From: Fremontodendron californicum
Lineage: Eukaryota > Streptophyta > Magnoliopsida > Malvales > Malvaceae
Reading direction: 5' to 3'
Assembly (NCBI GenBank): GCA_030761205.1
Contig: JAULJL010000021.1
Location: 8,847,160 to 8,911,159, forward strand
Length of the DNA: 64,000 nt
Each line of letters opens with the position of its first letter. The stretch's first letter is position 1. Shown in pieces: positions 1 to 12,409 of this stretch. The notes beneath the pieces are model-generated. The model saw only the letters and a list, made by a program, of their open reading frames with translations. It was not told the origin of the DNA and did not search any database. A program made the position numbers and the translations under genes.

Positions 1-190
1 TTGGACAATATTAGATAGGATATGATAAAAATAATTAAAATACGATATAAAGTAATATGAAAAAAATATAAATACGATATAAATAGATGAATATATTAAA
101 ATTTATATAATATAAATTATTAATATATTAAAATTTATATTAATATAAAATATTTTAAATAAGATTATATAATAAAAAAAATATATAAAT
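1..190 (+). repeat. Dispersed AT-rich repeat, copy 1
   Basis: The stretch opens with a 'ttggacaatatt' motif followed by spaced 'acgatat' and 'aatatattaaaattta' blocks. The same order of blocks recurs at about 26755-26985 (same strand) and, inverted, at about 32285-32455. The left end is cut by the window edge. The family is unknown to me. It may be a non-autonomous transposon or a decayed LTR fragment. Confidence 0.45.
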
Positions 191-700
191 GTCGGATTTA
201 ATAATCAAAAGCTAAAGCTGAAAAAACAGTGCTGGGTAGTGCAAGAATTTATTGATCATTATTAAAAAAAAAAGAAGAAAAGAAAAATTCCTTTGCTGCC
301 CTAAAAAGTTCAAATCCTGGATCTGTCTCTATCTGAAGACTGTAATCATTTAGTAAAAAGGCATGTAGGAGCTTATATTTAGCCACCCCCTTGTTGCCAG
401 AATTTGCCGGAGCTTTTAGCTTTAGGCCCTTCCTAATTATGACAAAATCTAATCTGTTCCATAAATTTTAAAGATTCATTTCAAATGAAAAGATTTTTCT
501 TTTAAAAGTGAAGCGGTTTTTTTATTTGGAAAGCGGAGATGGAACAATTTTAGTAATTGTTTATTTTTTTTTTTTTTAAAAGCTTAAATTTAACACTTTA
601 TTTTTTTTCTCTCTCTATATTAGAAGCTCGTTTATATTAAAATTATATTAAAAAAAAATTCAATACTTTATTATTTGAAAATTTTAAAAATAACTAATAA
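191..700. other. Intergenic, nothing recognised
   Basis: AT-rich sequence with homopolymer runs. No coding frame, RNA gene or clear repeat was recognised. Confidence 0.5.
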
Positions 701-704
701 AAAT

Positions 705-870
705 CGGATGAAACGAGACGGGGTGGTTATGGATGTAACCGATATCCATGGAAGTAATAGTGGTATTGATATTTCAATATTCACGACGGAACGAGACTAA
801 GCATTCAAATAAAGAGTGGGGACAGATATTGCAAAACCCGCACCGTCCCGTCCCGCTCCATCGCCATCTC
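705..870. repeat. Degenerate GC-rich-ended inverted repeat
   Basis: The left end reads 'gatgaaacgagacggggtgg'. The reverse complement of the right end reads 'gatggagcgggacgggacgg', so the ends form an imperfect inverted repeat around AT-rich DNA. This suggests an old small DNA transposon. The boundaries are approximate and no target duplication was found. Confidence 0.3.
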
Positions 871-2131
871 TATTCCTAGCTATGGCTGTAAGTTGCAATT
901 GGAGAATGGAGAGGAGCTGAGTTATCAATGGCAGAATTACTTTAGGATTAGGCACCATCACTGCATCAGATAGTATCCATGTTTTTTAGCAACCGGCCAC
1001 CGGCATGACATGAGTCATGCCCAATACACTGTTCAATTGCCATTTACTATCTTTCAAAGCTAAAAAAAATGTGATATATATATATATATATGTGTGTGAT
1101 TTTGTTAACAAATTTCTTAAGAGATACTAAGACTGCATAGTTATGATAAGGATTTAATAGTGATCGCAATGCGATGTTATAATTATTATTCACCGCAATT
1201 GATCGCAATAACATTCGTTACATCTGCTATAACGATAAATGCATTGTGACTGAAAACGCATTTGCTATCATAATTTAAATCTCCAATTCTGACATTATGC
1301 TGAGGGGTTCTAGAAAGAGAGAAGATAAGAGTTGAATCCTGAATATGCACCATACATTAAGAAGATAGTAGCGAATTGTGCAAGTCTGTGTCGCTAAAGA
1401 ATCCAAGTCTAGGTTGCAACATCGCCATAAAACTTATGTCTAGACTAGAGCAATTAAATGGTCTTTTAGATAAAATTTAAAATCAAATGATATGAGGATC
1501 CCATGAAAATTAGCCAGAATTGAATAGCCAGACTTATGTCTAGAGCAATCAAATGGTATATGTACATGTCAATTCCTTGAGGGAAAAAAAACAACAATAA
1601 AAGCAAACAGAAAGGAGACAGTAATAACAGGATAGCATCGCCCCGCCCTGCCTCCCCGGCGGGTGGCAGGGCAGACGGGAGGTTGAAGAAAGCAAACTTC
1701 ATCTGTTATTAGAGTTAGAAAGTCTCCTATGGCCTGCTGATGTCTAGAAAAAATCCTCCACAACTTCAAAAGCACCCTAAAATTAGTTGATCCTGCCAGA
1801 TTTTGCTACCAAAAAACAATCAAAATTTAGCATGAATGCCTTTGCATATCATGCAGAAGTATGATATGACACGCTTCACAATTATCTTTGCAACTCATCC
1901 ATCCTGATTATATCTGTTCATCTGATCCGGTTACGTTCAAAAGAAACCAGCACAACATGATATTCAGAAAGGAAGATGCAGTTCTTGGAACTAAGCAAAT
2001 GCGGTTTCTTCTATTGAAGAAACACAAATTTGAGGTCCCACTGACTGATTGCAGGAGATATTTCTGTTACAGTGAGTATGTACATCATAAAATGCAATCA
2101 TGAAGAGAACTGGAGCATGGAAGATCCTCCT
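871..2131. other. Intergenic and 3' flank of the response regulator
   Basis: No convincing coding frame. A short direct repeat ('cttatgtctaga...gagcaat') occurs at about 1433 and 1531. A GC-rich hairpin lies at 1645-1672, and a (TA)n tract is near 1075-1091. The part from about 1900 to 2131 is probably the 3' UTR of the minus-strand gene next to it. Confidence 0.45.
1645..1672. other. GC-rich hairpin
   Basis: The arms gccctgcc (1645-1652) and ggcagggc (1665-1672) are perfectly complementary around a 12-nt loop. The block is a sharp GC spike in AT-rich DNA. Its function is unknown. Confidence 0.4.
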
Positions 2132-5100
2132 CTACACAGGAATATTATCCATGGAATACCCATCAAAATCAAACTCATTATTTTCAGCTGCTGCAATGCC
2201 TTCTTGCTGCCAGGAAATGGAACTTTAAATGTAAGTGAATATCCCACATTGATTCATGAAAGTGAGTAAAAGAGAAAGAAAAAAAACCCAACCTGTTTCA
2301 GAAGAGCACTCATGAGATCCTCTTGTCCAAAGTGATCAGTGAATAGATTGGCAGGGCTGACATCAGCAACTCTCTCAGACTTGACCCTAATTGTATTGTC
2401 AACAAGAAGGGTGTTGAGATGCTGATTAAAATTTCGTGCATTCCCATGCTCCGTACAATCTCCAGCTGAGAACATTGCCTTGCTTACAACAGCTGCACTC
2501 CTGTTCTGTCCATTCATTTGGCCAGAAGAAAATCCTTGTTGAAGAGAGTTTGAATGCTGAGAGGCATCAAATGTCATGCATACATTCTGTAGCTCCCAAT
2601 TTTGGGGTTTATGTTGATTCAAGTCATTAAATATATCATAACTTGGCATGAATCCCCCTGATCCTTTAATTTCCAAGTTAACATCTTCCTGAAAAGCCCC
2701 TTTGGATGTGAGACTAGACATCCCTGGTGTACTTCCAACTCCAAGAGGGAAACTATTACCAGGTAGTTCTGAAGCGTGATTCACGGGGAAATTCAACATT
2801 GAAGAGGTCTGTGAAACAGGATTATAACCAGAGGCTCTGATATTTTCTGGAATTCCATTTCTTGTAGAGACATTGGCAGCAATTCCGTTTGATAATATAG
2901 GCTGCCCCCCCATGGATGAGGGAAGCCTGGGAGCATGAGCAACAGTGGAATCATTCAGTATCTGCCCTCTTAACTGTGGCTGACCCATCTGCATAAATAA
3001 AGAATTATTTTGGCTACTTTGCGCACCATGGGAAGTGACTTGCATATTTATATTTCCTATTGCTTGTGAAGTGTGGTGCAAGCTGGCAAGCTGCTTCGGC
3101 TCCATAGTCGTTGGAATTCCATGAAGTAAATTTATTTGCTTATTATTATTATTATTCATATGTTGTTGCTGCCCTTCTCCAAATCTTAACTTCTGATTTT
3201 CAAAGCTAAAAATGTTTCTTTGATCAACTAGAGGGGGCATAGGTATGCCAGATTTAGCAGTTGACCGACCAAGCCCTGCTGCTTGGAGTGTGGCAAGACT
3301 TTGTGCAGGAAGTTGACCAGTGGCAGCAAGAGTTTGAAGATCAAGCCCATTGAGTGAAGACAGTGTCCCAAAAGTTTCTTCTTGGGGGTTCATAAAAGAA
3401 TTATTCAGATTACTCTGGTGCTGTGATACCCCACTCAGCCTTCTAAGATACAAACGATATTTCTGATCTCATGATAACGAAGTGATTATCATCAAAGAAC
3501 CAAAGATAATTCTGAGAATTATTTATTAGATGCAAATGCAGGCAAGGCAAGTAAAAAGTTTAGGTATTTTGTAAACATGTACCATACCTGAAGATGGCTG
3601 GCAACATTTTCTCTGGTAAGGCCAGCAACATTCATCAACTCCAAAATTTTCTTTGGGACAGCCTCTGAACAAGAAGATCAAAGGGAGTAACCATAAGAGA
3701 CGAATGACAACAGCAGGTACCAAATGTGAATGAAGAGAAACACCAAAAATCAACAGGCAAATAGTTGTGGTTGAAGTTAATTTAAAACATATTTCAACAG
3801 TAAATGAAAAGAAAGAAAGAAAGAATATTAAACACTTAATATTTAATTCTTTTGGCAATTGTAACATAATTCTATCCGAAAGCATGAGCTTATACAAACA
3901 ACAAATGAAATAACAACAGAAAACATCACTAATTGAAGATGACAGATTTAATCCATGCTAACCAAGGAAATACACTTCAACTCAGATTATTGAGTTATTT
4001 GCCAAAAACTTCAACAACAAAAAAATAATAAAATAAAGTAACAACACTTCTGCCTATGTTTATGTCCCTTCTCCAAAAGCACAAGGGAGTTTCACCAGTT
4101 TTCAGAAAATAAACGCACTATCACTACAAGGTTTTAACATTTTTAGTAACTGCTGGTAATTATATGCTACTATAATAAAAAGATATAACATTCAGCAAGT
4201 AAACATCAGCAAATTGAAAGAAATGGGTAAAAGACTCATACTGTCAATGCCTAGTTGATTAACTGCTGCAACAAACTGTTGATGGAGCTCAATAGACCAG
4301 ACAACCCTCGGCTTCTTTAGTGCGGATGTGTCATCCCTCTCCTCATTTTCATTTTCATCTTCATCATCTTTCCTCTTTTTTGAGCTTTTCCAATTCCCTT
4401 CATTAGCTGAGGATGAGTAATCTGCATCTTCAGATTGTTTTTGCTGCCGATCTCCTTCTTCTAAACTTCCTGATTGCTCAAAGTCCTTCCACTCGTTCCT
4501 CCTCTTCCGAACCACATGCTGCCATATGTTCTTCAGCGCTTCGATACGAACTGGTTTGATTAGGTAATCACAGGCACCATGTGTAACACCTTTCATAACA
4601 ACATGTTTTCCATCATCTGCTGACATCACTGCAGAAATACAAGTCAAATATGAGGCCAAAAAGTACTCCAAACACCATGAAATTGTCAACTCATGGTGAT
4701 TACATCCATGTCAAACATTTATGATAGAGTGCTTACTGATAACAGGGAGGTCCATCTCCAAACCAATATGCTCAAGAAGTTTGAATCCATCCATGTCCGG
4801 CATGTGGACATCACTGATAACGATATCGAACCCATTTCTTTTCTCGCGTAGCATAGACAATGCAGTCTCTGCTCGATTGCATTTGGTAACTGGAAAAAAC
4901 ATCACAAATCAACCCATCATCCATCAAATTACAAGAATATCAACCTCTTAGCTCCAAAAAAAGCCCATCCGCAAGAAAAAAGGAACTCCCTATGTTACAT
5001 ATGCCCAAATCAAAACAAAGCAGGCTTTTAAAGCTAATGAAACACTTCAATCAATTTGTAGAAAATACGCTATCTCAAAACTAAGTTACAAAACCTTACC

Positions 5101-5564
5101 TAACCCATGCTGGAACAAAATTATAGCTCAAAGCATTACAAAATGCCATACTGTTCCCAAATCTAAGAAACAAAGATCATTTCTTTTTGTTTTTCCACCA
5201 TATGGACCCACAAAAAAAATCTAACACAAGAAAGAAAGAAAGAAAAAAAAAAGGAAGAAATGATCATTGACAATTCATTTTAATAGATGCCATAATAAAC
5301 CCAAAACAGAAACAAGAATCGGTGTCTTGAAAACCGAAATTAGTAATCAAAACGAAGAATTAAAGACAACCCAAGAAAGAAATATGACCGAAAAGAAAGA
5401 TAATTATGATTAGTACCTTCATAGAGGCAGTTTCTTAGCATCTTTTCCAAGATCATGAGACATGTTGGATCATCATCAACAACAAGCACACGCAAACCAG
5501 CAGGAAACTGATCAGGAACTAAATCTCCTGCTTTCCAAGCACCACTTGAGCTCGCAGTTGACAT
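2132..5564 (-). CDS. Type-B two-component response regulator (ARR1/ARR12-like)
   Basis: Nuclear transcription factor that ends the cytokinin phosphorelay. A histidine phosphotransfer protein phosphorylates its receiver domain, and the GARP/Myb-like domain binds cytokinin-responsive promoters (family knowledge). Exons (minus): 5564-5417, 4889-4737, 4628-4242, 3664-3588, 3462-2293, 2206-2132. All have GT/AG borders and closing phases, giving 669 residues, usual for the family. The receiver spans about residues 24-140, with acidic pair D30/D31, phospho-acceptor D76 in SDVHMPDMDG, and K125 in YLIKPV. A basic KKRK at 184-187 is a likely nuclear signal, followed by an acidic stretch. The GARP domain (about 205-265) contains the SHLQKYR signature, which spans the exon 4/5 junction. 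The Q/N-rich C-terminal half is probably the activation region, and the protein ends in the family-like tail DNIPV. An in-frame ATG at 5591 could add nine residues. I chose 5564 because the family usually starts close to this point. No disabling mutation was seen. The exact orthologue (ARR1, ARR12 or another) is not certain. Confidence 0.93.
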
Positions 5565-6505
5565 GGTTACTCTTTTAATAAACCAATCCAAAACCAGGAA
5601 AAAAAGTAAGATATAGAAATTTTCGCATAAATATGCTGGCTTTCACATGCTTAAACTTGAACTAACTCGCAGATTGATACTTGATAGCAGTTGAAAATTC
5701 AAAGAACCCCAAGGTAAGATAAGGTAAAAAAATTTTTAAAAAAAAAGATAGAGATTTTGGATTATTAGGATAGAAAAAATTTATAGAAAGTTTTTGTGAG
5801 ATTCAAGTTGAATACATTTCTTATCTCAGCTTCAAGATCAATTTTTCTGTTTTTGATTATTTTTTTTAACATTTTTTATTTTTTTAATAAATAATTGTGA
5901 ATTTTTTATTTTATTTTATTTAAAGGTGGGTCAGTGCTAGAAGAGTGGATCCAGCTCACACATGAAGTTAACTAACTCCACACATCCAAACATAAGTACA
6001 ACTTAAAAAAAAAAAAAAAAATTGCTTTTGTTTTTTACTGTTCACTTTTTTATGGTTTATTTTATCAGTTTAAATGAAAGTAAAAAAAAAAAAAACCTGC
6101 CTACCAAACTCCTTTATTTGTTTACCTGAGTCCATTTTCATCCAAATATTTTTTAAAGTTTTAAATTCTTTTTTTAAATTAATATATTTTTTCAAAAAAA
6201 TGCTTTTTAAACTCTAAATAATTTAATGCTCTATCATTTAAGTTTAGTTTCAAATTTTAAATGTCCTTGCAAAGAATACTTCAATTTTTTTTTTTTTGAT
6301 AGTTTGAATGAGGAAGAATTAGAACTTGTTTTTTTTTAGTAGAGAAGCATACATCAATTATTGAGTTAAATACTCGGGTGCATAATACTTCAATTTCAAG
6401 ACCTAAGTTTTTAGACATTTTGGATGACTTCCTTTTTCAGATCGCTTTAAAACCAACTAATTTACAAGCTATTTCGATAAATTGACATAAAAATACACCA
6501 TAATT
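5565..6505. other. 5' flank of the response regulator, no gene
   Basis: Contains the upstream and promoter side of the minus-strand response regulator. It is AT-rich with several A or T homopolymers. No TATA box could be assigned with confidence and no ORF is credible. Confidence 0.45.
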
Positions 6506-7036
6506 TAGGGTTGTTCAAACGGTCCGTTTGATTAATAATCAAATCGAAATACTATTAATTGAAATAATCAATTTTGTATTTATCTTAATCGTTAATCGAA
6601 CCGAATTTGAAAAATATAAATTAATTGAACCAAAATTATTTCAGTTAAACCGAATTAACCGGATTTTAATTGGTCTACATCGATAAGTTAAAATTACATT
6701 TTAAAATCTTAAATTTTTAATTTTTTTTTTATAATTCAAATAAGTATAATCATCCAACAAATAGTCAAGTTAAATATAAGTTAAAGTTACATCTATCATA
6801 AGTCAAAAACTTTAATAATATAAAACTTAAAACATCTAATAAAAATTAAAAATATCATATTTTATGTATGTTTTGAGTAATTCAATTAATTCAGTTATTT
6901 TCAAATTTTGAATCGAATTAACAGATAATTAAATTTTTTAGAAATCTTCTATCGATAATGAAATCGAAATTTTTTTGTTAACCGAATTCGATTTTAGTCG
7001 ATTGATTCGGTTAAAACCGAATAATGAACACCCCTA
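6506..7036. mobile_element. hAT-like non-autonomous element
   Basis: The left end 'tagggttgttcaaacggt' and the reverse complement of the right end 'taggggtgttcattattcgg' form imperfect TIRs. Both ends are rich in 'cggtt/aaccg' blocks, a layout common in plant hAT-type MITEs. The interior is AT-rich with no coding capacity. The 8-bp flanks (ccataatt / cctaatat) are similar but not identical, so the target duplication is only suggestive. Confidence 0.5.
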
Positions 7037-7501
7037 CCTAATATTATAATTCATTCTTTTATTTTTCGTTCATAAATCAATTTTTCCTATTAACAATTAG
7101 GGTTAAAAATTTTATCTATTAAATTAGTGAAAATTTTAAATATATAAATTATTACATTGTTTGTTCAAAGCTTAACATATTTAAAAAATTTGCATTACAT
7201 GACAAGGCAACCTCACCCACTTGTATTTGTGGAAGATTTTAGTTTCCACTTCCAAGTTTCAAGAATGGCCAATGCCAATGGTCATCGCAAATTCACACAT
7301 ATAAATACGTTAAAAAGTTTTTTCTTACTTCAATTTTTTATTTTATTTGTTTATAAAATAAATAAAAAATTATCAACCCAACAAATTAGTTTTTACAAAT
7401 TTTCGTAAAATCCCCAACAAGCACGCAGAACAGAATAATAATACTTTTTTTATTATGAGCTATTCTTTGATTGAGGGTTTTTTTTTTTTATTTTATTATC
7501 T
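7037..7501. other. Intergenic, nothing recognised
   Basis: AT-rich. The short open frame at 7157-7408 has low-complexity composition and no recognisable domain. Confidence 0.45.
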
Positions 7502-7979
7502 AAGGTGTTGTTTGATAAATTAAAAAATTAAGTATTGATTTTTTTAATACTGAATTCATAAGTATTGAGTTTGTATTATAAAAATTGTTTGGTATATTAC
7601 TGAAAATGAAGAACAGAATATAATTATATTATTTGATAACTATAAATATTGAAATTTGAAAATTATTTATTTCATAATTTTTAATCTTTTTAACATAACA
7701 TTTTAAAATTATTTTAGATAATTTTGGATAAAAATTAAAATAGTAATTTAAATATCTCATCTTTTGTAATAAAAAATGAGATAATTTAGTTCTAATATAA
7801 ATTTTTTTAAAAATAAAAGTGATTGTACATTTTTTTTTTTTTTTGATAGCAAAGTGATTGTACATTAAGTGATAAGTAGATTCAACATTTTTTTATTAAA
7901 AAATTTCTATTAAGTAACATTTAATAGGAATTATCAAACACACTAATTTTTTTTTCAATGCATTATCAAACACACCTTA
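7502..7979. mobile_element. MITE with 'aaggtgtgtttgat' type termini
   Basis: The left end 'aaggtgttgtttgataa' mirrors the right end 'ttatcaaacacacctt' at 7963-7978. A second, partial right-end copy lies inside at about 7931-7944 ('ttatcaaacacact'). The flanking triplets are TAA (left) and TTA (right), so a PIF/Harbinger-type target site is possible but not proven. There is no coding capacity. Confidence 0.5.
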
Positions 7980-8255
7980 AAATAAATAATCTTTGATTAG
8001 CTTAATTAATCAAACTTGTTATAACAAAGAATTAAGACTTTATTATTATGGGTTAAATGACTTGATAATCAGCATTTTTTAAACAAATTTTGACTTCTGA
8101 CTACCCATATATAATATCATCTAATTTTGTTTATTTCTTGAATTAAACTTAAGATTATTTTTATTTATTACTAGTACCATACTAGATTTTTTTTTTTTTT
8201 ATTATTTTGGTAAAATATGGTATACAAATACTAAAGAAAATTGGAATGGGTAAGT

Positions 8256-8329
8256 GACCTGTCCAAGGGCCGGGCTACCCGCCCATATTTAGAAGGGCTT
8301 GAACAAAAATATTAGGCTCGAAAAATGGG
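8256..8329. mobile_element. GGCCGGGC-type hAT-like element, left part
   Basis: The left terminus 'gacctgtccaagggccgggc' is an imperfect inverted copy of the right terminus at 25825-25846. The flanks carry ggtaagt on both sides (8249-8255 and 25847-25853), matching a 7-8 bp hAT-type target duplication. The element is split after base 8329 by the LTR retrotransposon. Without that insertion it would be about 510 bp. Confidence 0.6.
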
Positions 8330-11300
8330 TGTAGACACCTAATTTTGTCCGGACCACTAAACAGGTATGTTTTCTTCCCATATTGATGTTCCCAAGTGTA
8401 AAAAGACTGTTTTCATCCTGCAGGTGGTACTCCGAGACTTAGTTTAAGAGGGCGAGCACAAAAAGTCAAACTTGAAAAAAAGTCAACCCCGAAAAAGTCA
8501 ACCCCGAAAAAGTCAACTACTGAAAGTCAACTACTGAAAAAGTCAACCCACTTTCAAAATCAAGATTTTAAGTTCAATTGAAAAATGGCGAAAGAATTTT
8601 GATAATCCGAGGTCTACATTGAAAGATATGGAGTTCGGAAGTTGGGATTTGGAGATTCAGTAGAAAGGAAACCCTAATCCGAGAAATTTGGGGAAAAGTG
8701 CTTAAACGATCAAACTGGTCGAAATTGAAGGTTCCAAATGAAATATAAGCACTGACTACGGGTAATGGAGAAGTCACTTGCAAGAAAAACCGAAAAAAAA
8801 GTCAATCCGGGAGAAAATCGAGAATTAGGGTTTTTAGTGGATTTCGGTGAAATCGAGAAGAATCACAGAAATGGCCCGACTTGGTAAGACCAAAGCCCCC
8901 AATGGATGAGGAATGATTAAAAAGGATGGCCCAAGGCTCAGATTGAAGAAAATCTGAAAATCGGACTTGTTTTGAGCAAAACCGGGTTTCGGAGGTTAAA
9001 GGGTAAAATTGGAAAATTTTGGGAAAAATAGCAAATGGACTCCGAAAATTATGGAAAATTTGTCAATCTCATTCTTAAATCATTTGAAGGAGATTGGCGA
9101 AAGAAAATCTTGATTCCGAGTTCGTTTGCAAAGTGGCCAAATCCCGGGCTTTTTATGCAGTAATTCAAAAAGATAAATCCCGGAAAAATAGCAAATGGAC
9201 TCCAAAAATTCTGAAATTTGGCAAATCTCATTTTTAAATTATTTGGAAGGGAGGCAGATTTTGGTTTCTTCTTTTCCATTTTGGCTGATTTCTCTTAGTT
9301 TTTCTTAGTTTTTATCTTCTTGGTTGAGAGCAAAAAAAGAAAAGTTTAGAAATAAAGGAAAGTTTGAAGAGAAAAGCTTGAAATATTAGCTTCTTGAGGT
9401 TGCTCTTGAGCACCAACTCTTGCACTTTCATTTTCTATTCTTTTTTTTGCTATTTTAATCTCTACTTGGTGAGTTTTCATTTTAAAATAATGTTTCTTGT
9501 TCTTCCTTCATTTCCTTTCTTAAGTATATTTTTTTTTACATTTTGTTTTTACAATAAACTCACCATGGCCAAATGGCCTACATTATTTATTTTAAGTTGT
9601 TGTTTCAATTCATTTTACCATATTGTTTATGCTATTTTCTTTGTTTTTGATGTTTTAAGTGTTATGTTATTTCATGTTCTTAAGTTATATTTAATTTGGT
9701 TGCTTTGTTTGTTGCCATTTATGTCTTAGATATCATGTTTTTGCATTTTTAATTTTCTGTTTTCATGTTGTTTAAATTTGAGCATGTTTTAGAGTTAGCA
9801 TATTAAGTGTTTGTGAAAATGCTTGTGTGATTCTTTGCATGATTCTTGTTTTATATCTTAGTGAGCATGTTTTAGATTTGGTATATTAGGTGTTTGTGAA
9901 AATGCTTGTGTGATTTTTGTGTTATGACTTAGTTTTTCATGCTAGCATACCAAGTGTTTGTGAAAATGCCATGCTTGTTGGAGCTTGGGGCCATTTGGCT
10001 ACTCCATGTGTTTTGCATTGTGTGTTGTATTTTTTGTCATGCTAGTTGTTAGGTTTTTGCATTTGCATGATATTTGGTTGGATTTTTGAATTAAGCATGC
10101 CTTGTGTTTGTGAAAATGCCATGCATGTCTTAGGTCTAGGTTACATTAAATGCCATGCAAGTTCATGTTAGGTCTAGGCCATATTATTTATGTCATGCAT
10201 TTTCCTTACATTTAGGTTTAGATCCATGCATTTCATGCATTATGTTTGCTGCATTGTTTCATGCATTTCATGTTCATGCCACTTGAATAATGACTTGAGC
10301 CAATTAATGGTTCAAAGTCATGCTCTCTTGAGCACACTTGTGGAAAATTAAGTTTGTCAAATTGATTATTCTACCTTTGTGATTTTTTTTACTTAGCCAA
10401 TTTTTATCTAACTTTCAAAAAGTCCTAGCTACTGCTTTCAAGTCATTTTATGAGTTTCAAATATTTTTATTTTTATTTTTAAATGATTTTATCAAAGACA
10501 AAAAAAATGTGTTGGCAAAGCAGTTTTTTTTCCACCCAAAACTCGTACATCTCCGATTTTTCTGGGAATTCATCTTTGATCAGAAAATTAAGCCAATTTT
10601 TTCTCATGTAGTTTTATATGTCCTGAGTCTCCAGTATTTTTTTTAGAATTTTTGGAATTTTTAAAAATAGGGTAAAAAATCGTGGATTAAAACTGGACAG
10701 TGGAGTCAGGATTGAATTTAAAGAAAAACAAAGCAGTTTTTTCTCCTCCAAAAACTCGTACATCTCTGATTTTTCTGGGAATTCATCTTTGATCAAAAAA
10801 TTAAGCCGATTTTTTCTCGTGTAGTTTTAAATGTCCTGAGTCTCCAATATTTTTTTCAGAATTTTTGGAATTTTTTAAAATAGGGTAAAAAATCGTGGAT
10901 TAAAACTGGACAGTGGAGTCAGAATTGAATTTAAAGAAAAACAAAGCAGTTTTTTCTCCTCCAAAAACTCGTACATCTCTGATTTTTCTGGGAATTCATC
11001 TTTGATTCGAAAATTAAGCCGATTTTTTTTCGTGTAGTTTTACATGTTCTGAGTTTCCAGTATTTGTTTTAGAATTTTTGGAATTTTTAAAAATAGGATA
11101 AAAATTCGTGGATTAAAACTGGACAGTGGAGTCAGAATTGAATTTAAAAAAAAAACAATTTTCTGTTTTGCTTAATTTACTTAGAGTGGGCTGATTAGAA
11201 GGGTTAGCTACTGACTTAGGGTAATTTCTAAGCCTTTTCAAACTCTAAAAATGGTTTTTCAAGTCCCGGGTTAAGGGTAGTCAAGTCCGGATTTTTTAAA

Positions 11301-12388
11301 CTTAGGAAATTAGAGCCATTTTAAAGAAATTAGCCCAGTTTTTATTTTTAATTCAAGCTTTTCAAAATTGTTTTCAAACAATCACAAAGTATTTTGGTTT
11401 TAGAATATTTAATTTGACATATTTTCCTAAGGTAGCCGGATATCTTTTTAGATATACGGATTTCCTTAATTAAAGGAAAAAAATACATTTCATGCATTGC
11501 ATTTTTATATTCATGCATTTTATATAATATGTGATTCTTGCTATAATAATTTCTATGATATTGTTGTTATTTTGATTTATATTTTTTGATGTTACATGGT
11601 TTATTATATGGTTTCGAATATTTCATGATATCCTATGCTTTTATTTAGTTATCTTTATTTAGCATATACGTATTCATTTATTTTAAATGTTTTCAAAAGA
11701 TAATGGTTTTCAATAAAAATAAAGATATTCCCGAGTTAAAATAATTCATGAGTTCTCTACCGGGTTTGCTGGAGGGAATATCATCAATTATCATTAATAA
11801 AGGAATATCTTTCTTTCAAAAAAGAGAATGATTCGGAAAGTTTTCCAAAACTAATAAAAATTTCTATATTTTGCCACGTTTGTTGGGGAATATAGGAAAA
11901 TTTTGAATTTATAAATTCTGGATCATTTTCAATAAAAAAAATGAAATTATTTTTCTTTAAATTGGGAATTAACTTGAAATACTAAATTTAAAACCAACTT
12001 TTTACCGAGACTTGAGATAACACACGATTAATAAGGTACCGATTTATACGGGCGTTGTGGGGGTGCTAATCCTTCCCCACACGTAACCGACTCCCGAACC
12101 CGCTTCTTTGATTTCTCTGGTTTAAAACGCAGACTTGAAATTGGTTTTTAAAATGTTTTAATTAATTTTTAAAATATTTTATAAAACCGGTTTTAATAGG
12201 TGGCCGATCACACCTAGCTAAAAAAGATTGGTGGCGACTCCATGTCTTTTTTAAGGTCATTTTCAAAACCTTCATTTTTCTAGAGGAATTAAGTCGACTT
12301 TTCCTCGATTTTTTTTTTTAATGTCACGCCTAACGAATAATAAAGTCTTGCGATGAGACGTCGTTATTTTTTTTTTTAGGTTGCGACA
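8330..12388 (+). repeat. 5' LTR of the 17 kb element
   Basis: 4059 bp from TGTAGACACC to TTGCGACA. It contains a run of 'aaaagtcaac' units at 8461-8555, three ~212-bp internal repeats at 10516-11155, and a stretch near 12050-12110 ('gggtgctaatccttcccc' then 'aaccgactcccgaaccc') of a kind I associate with plant Tat-group LTRs. The short ORFs in it recur almost unchanged in the 3' LTR and are not genes. Confidence 0.92.
10516..11155 (+). repeat. Three ~212-bp tandem units inside the 5' LTR
   Basis: Units start with 'aaagcagttttttctcctcc'-like sequence at about 10516, 10730 and 10942. Each runs through 'ctgggaattcatctttgat' and 'aaactggacagtggagtca'. The same three units recur in the 3' LTR at about 23532-24170, so they predate the insertion. 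Confidence 0.8.
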
Positions 12389-12391
12389 GCT

Positions 12392-12409
12392 TGGCGACTC
12401 CACTGGGGA
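12392..12409 (+). other. Primer-binding site, tRNA-Arg-like
   Basis: TGGCGACTCCACTGGGGA lies three bases after the 5' LTR end. TGG at its start pairs with a tRNA CCA tail. Ogre elements are known to use tRNA-Arg, and this site looks compatible with that. I could not check a tRNA set. Confidence 0.75.

Noticed and set aside
1466..1775. Two overlapping minus-strand open frames
   Set aside because: Hydrophobic low-complexity translations with no domain, lying in the flank of the response regulator.
2254..2292. Reading through the response regulator exon end as coding (GFFFFLFYSLS tail)
   Set aside because: A good GT donor at 2292-2291 and an AG acceptor before 2206 join LLKQ to QEGIAAAENN and the expected DNIPV tail.
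8574..9729. Open frames in the 5' LTR, mirrored at 21592-22612 in the 3' LTR
   Set aside because: They lie in untranslated LTR sequence, have no recognisable domain, and recur only because the LTRs are duplicates.
12392..12409. Possible tRNA gene fragment
   Set aside because: The match to a tRNA 3' end is explained by primer binding directly after the LTR.
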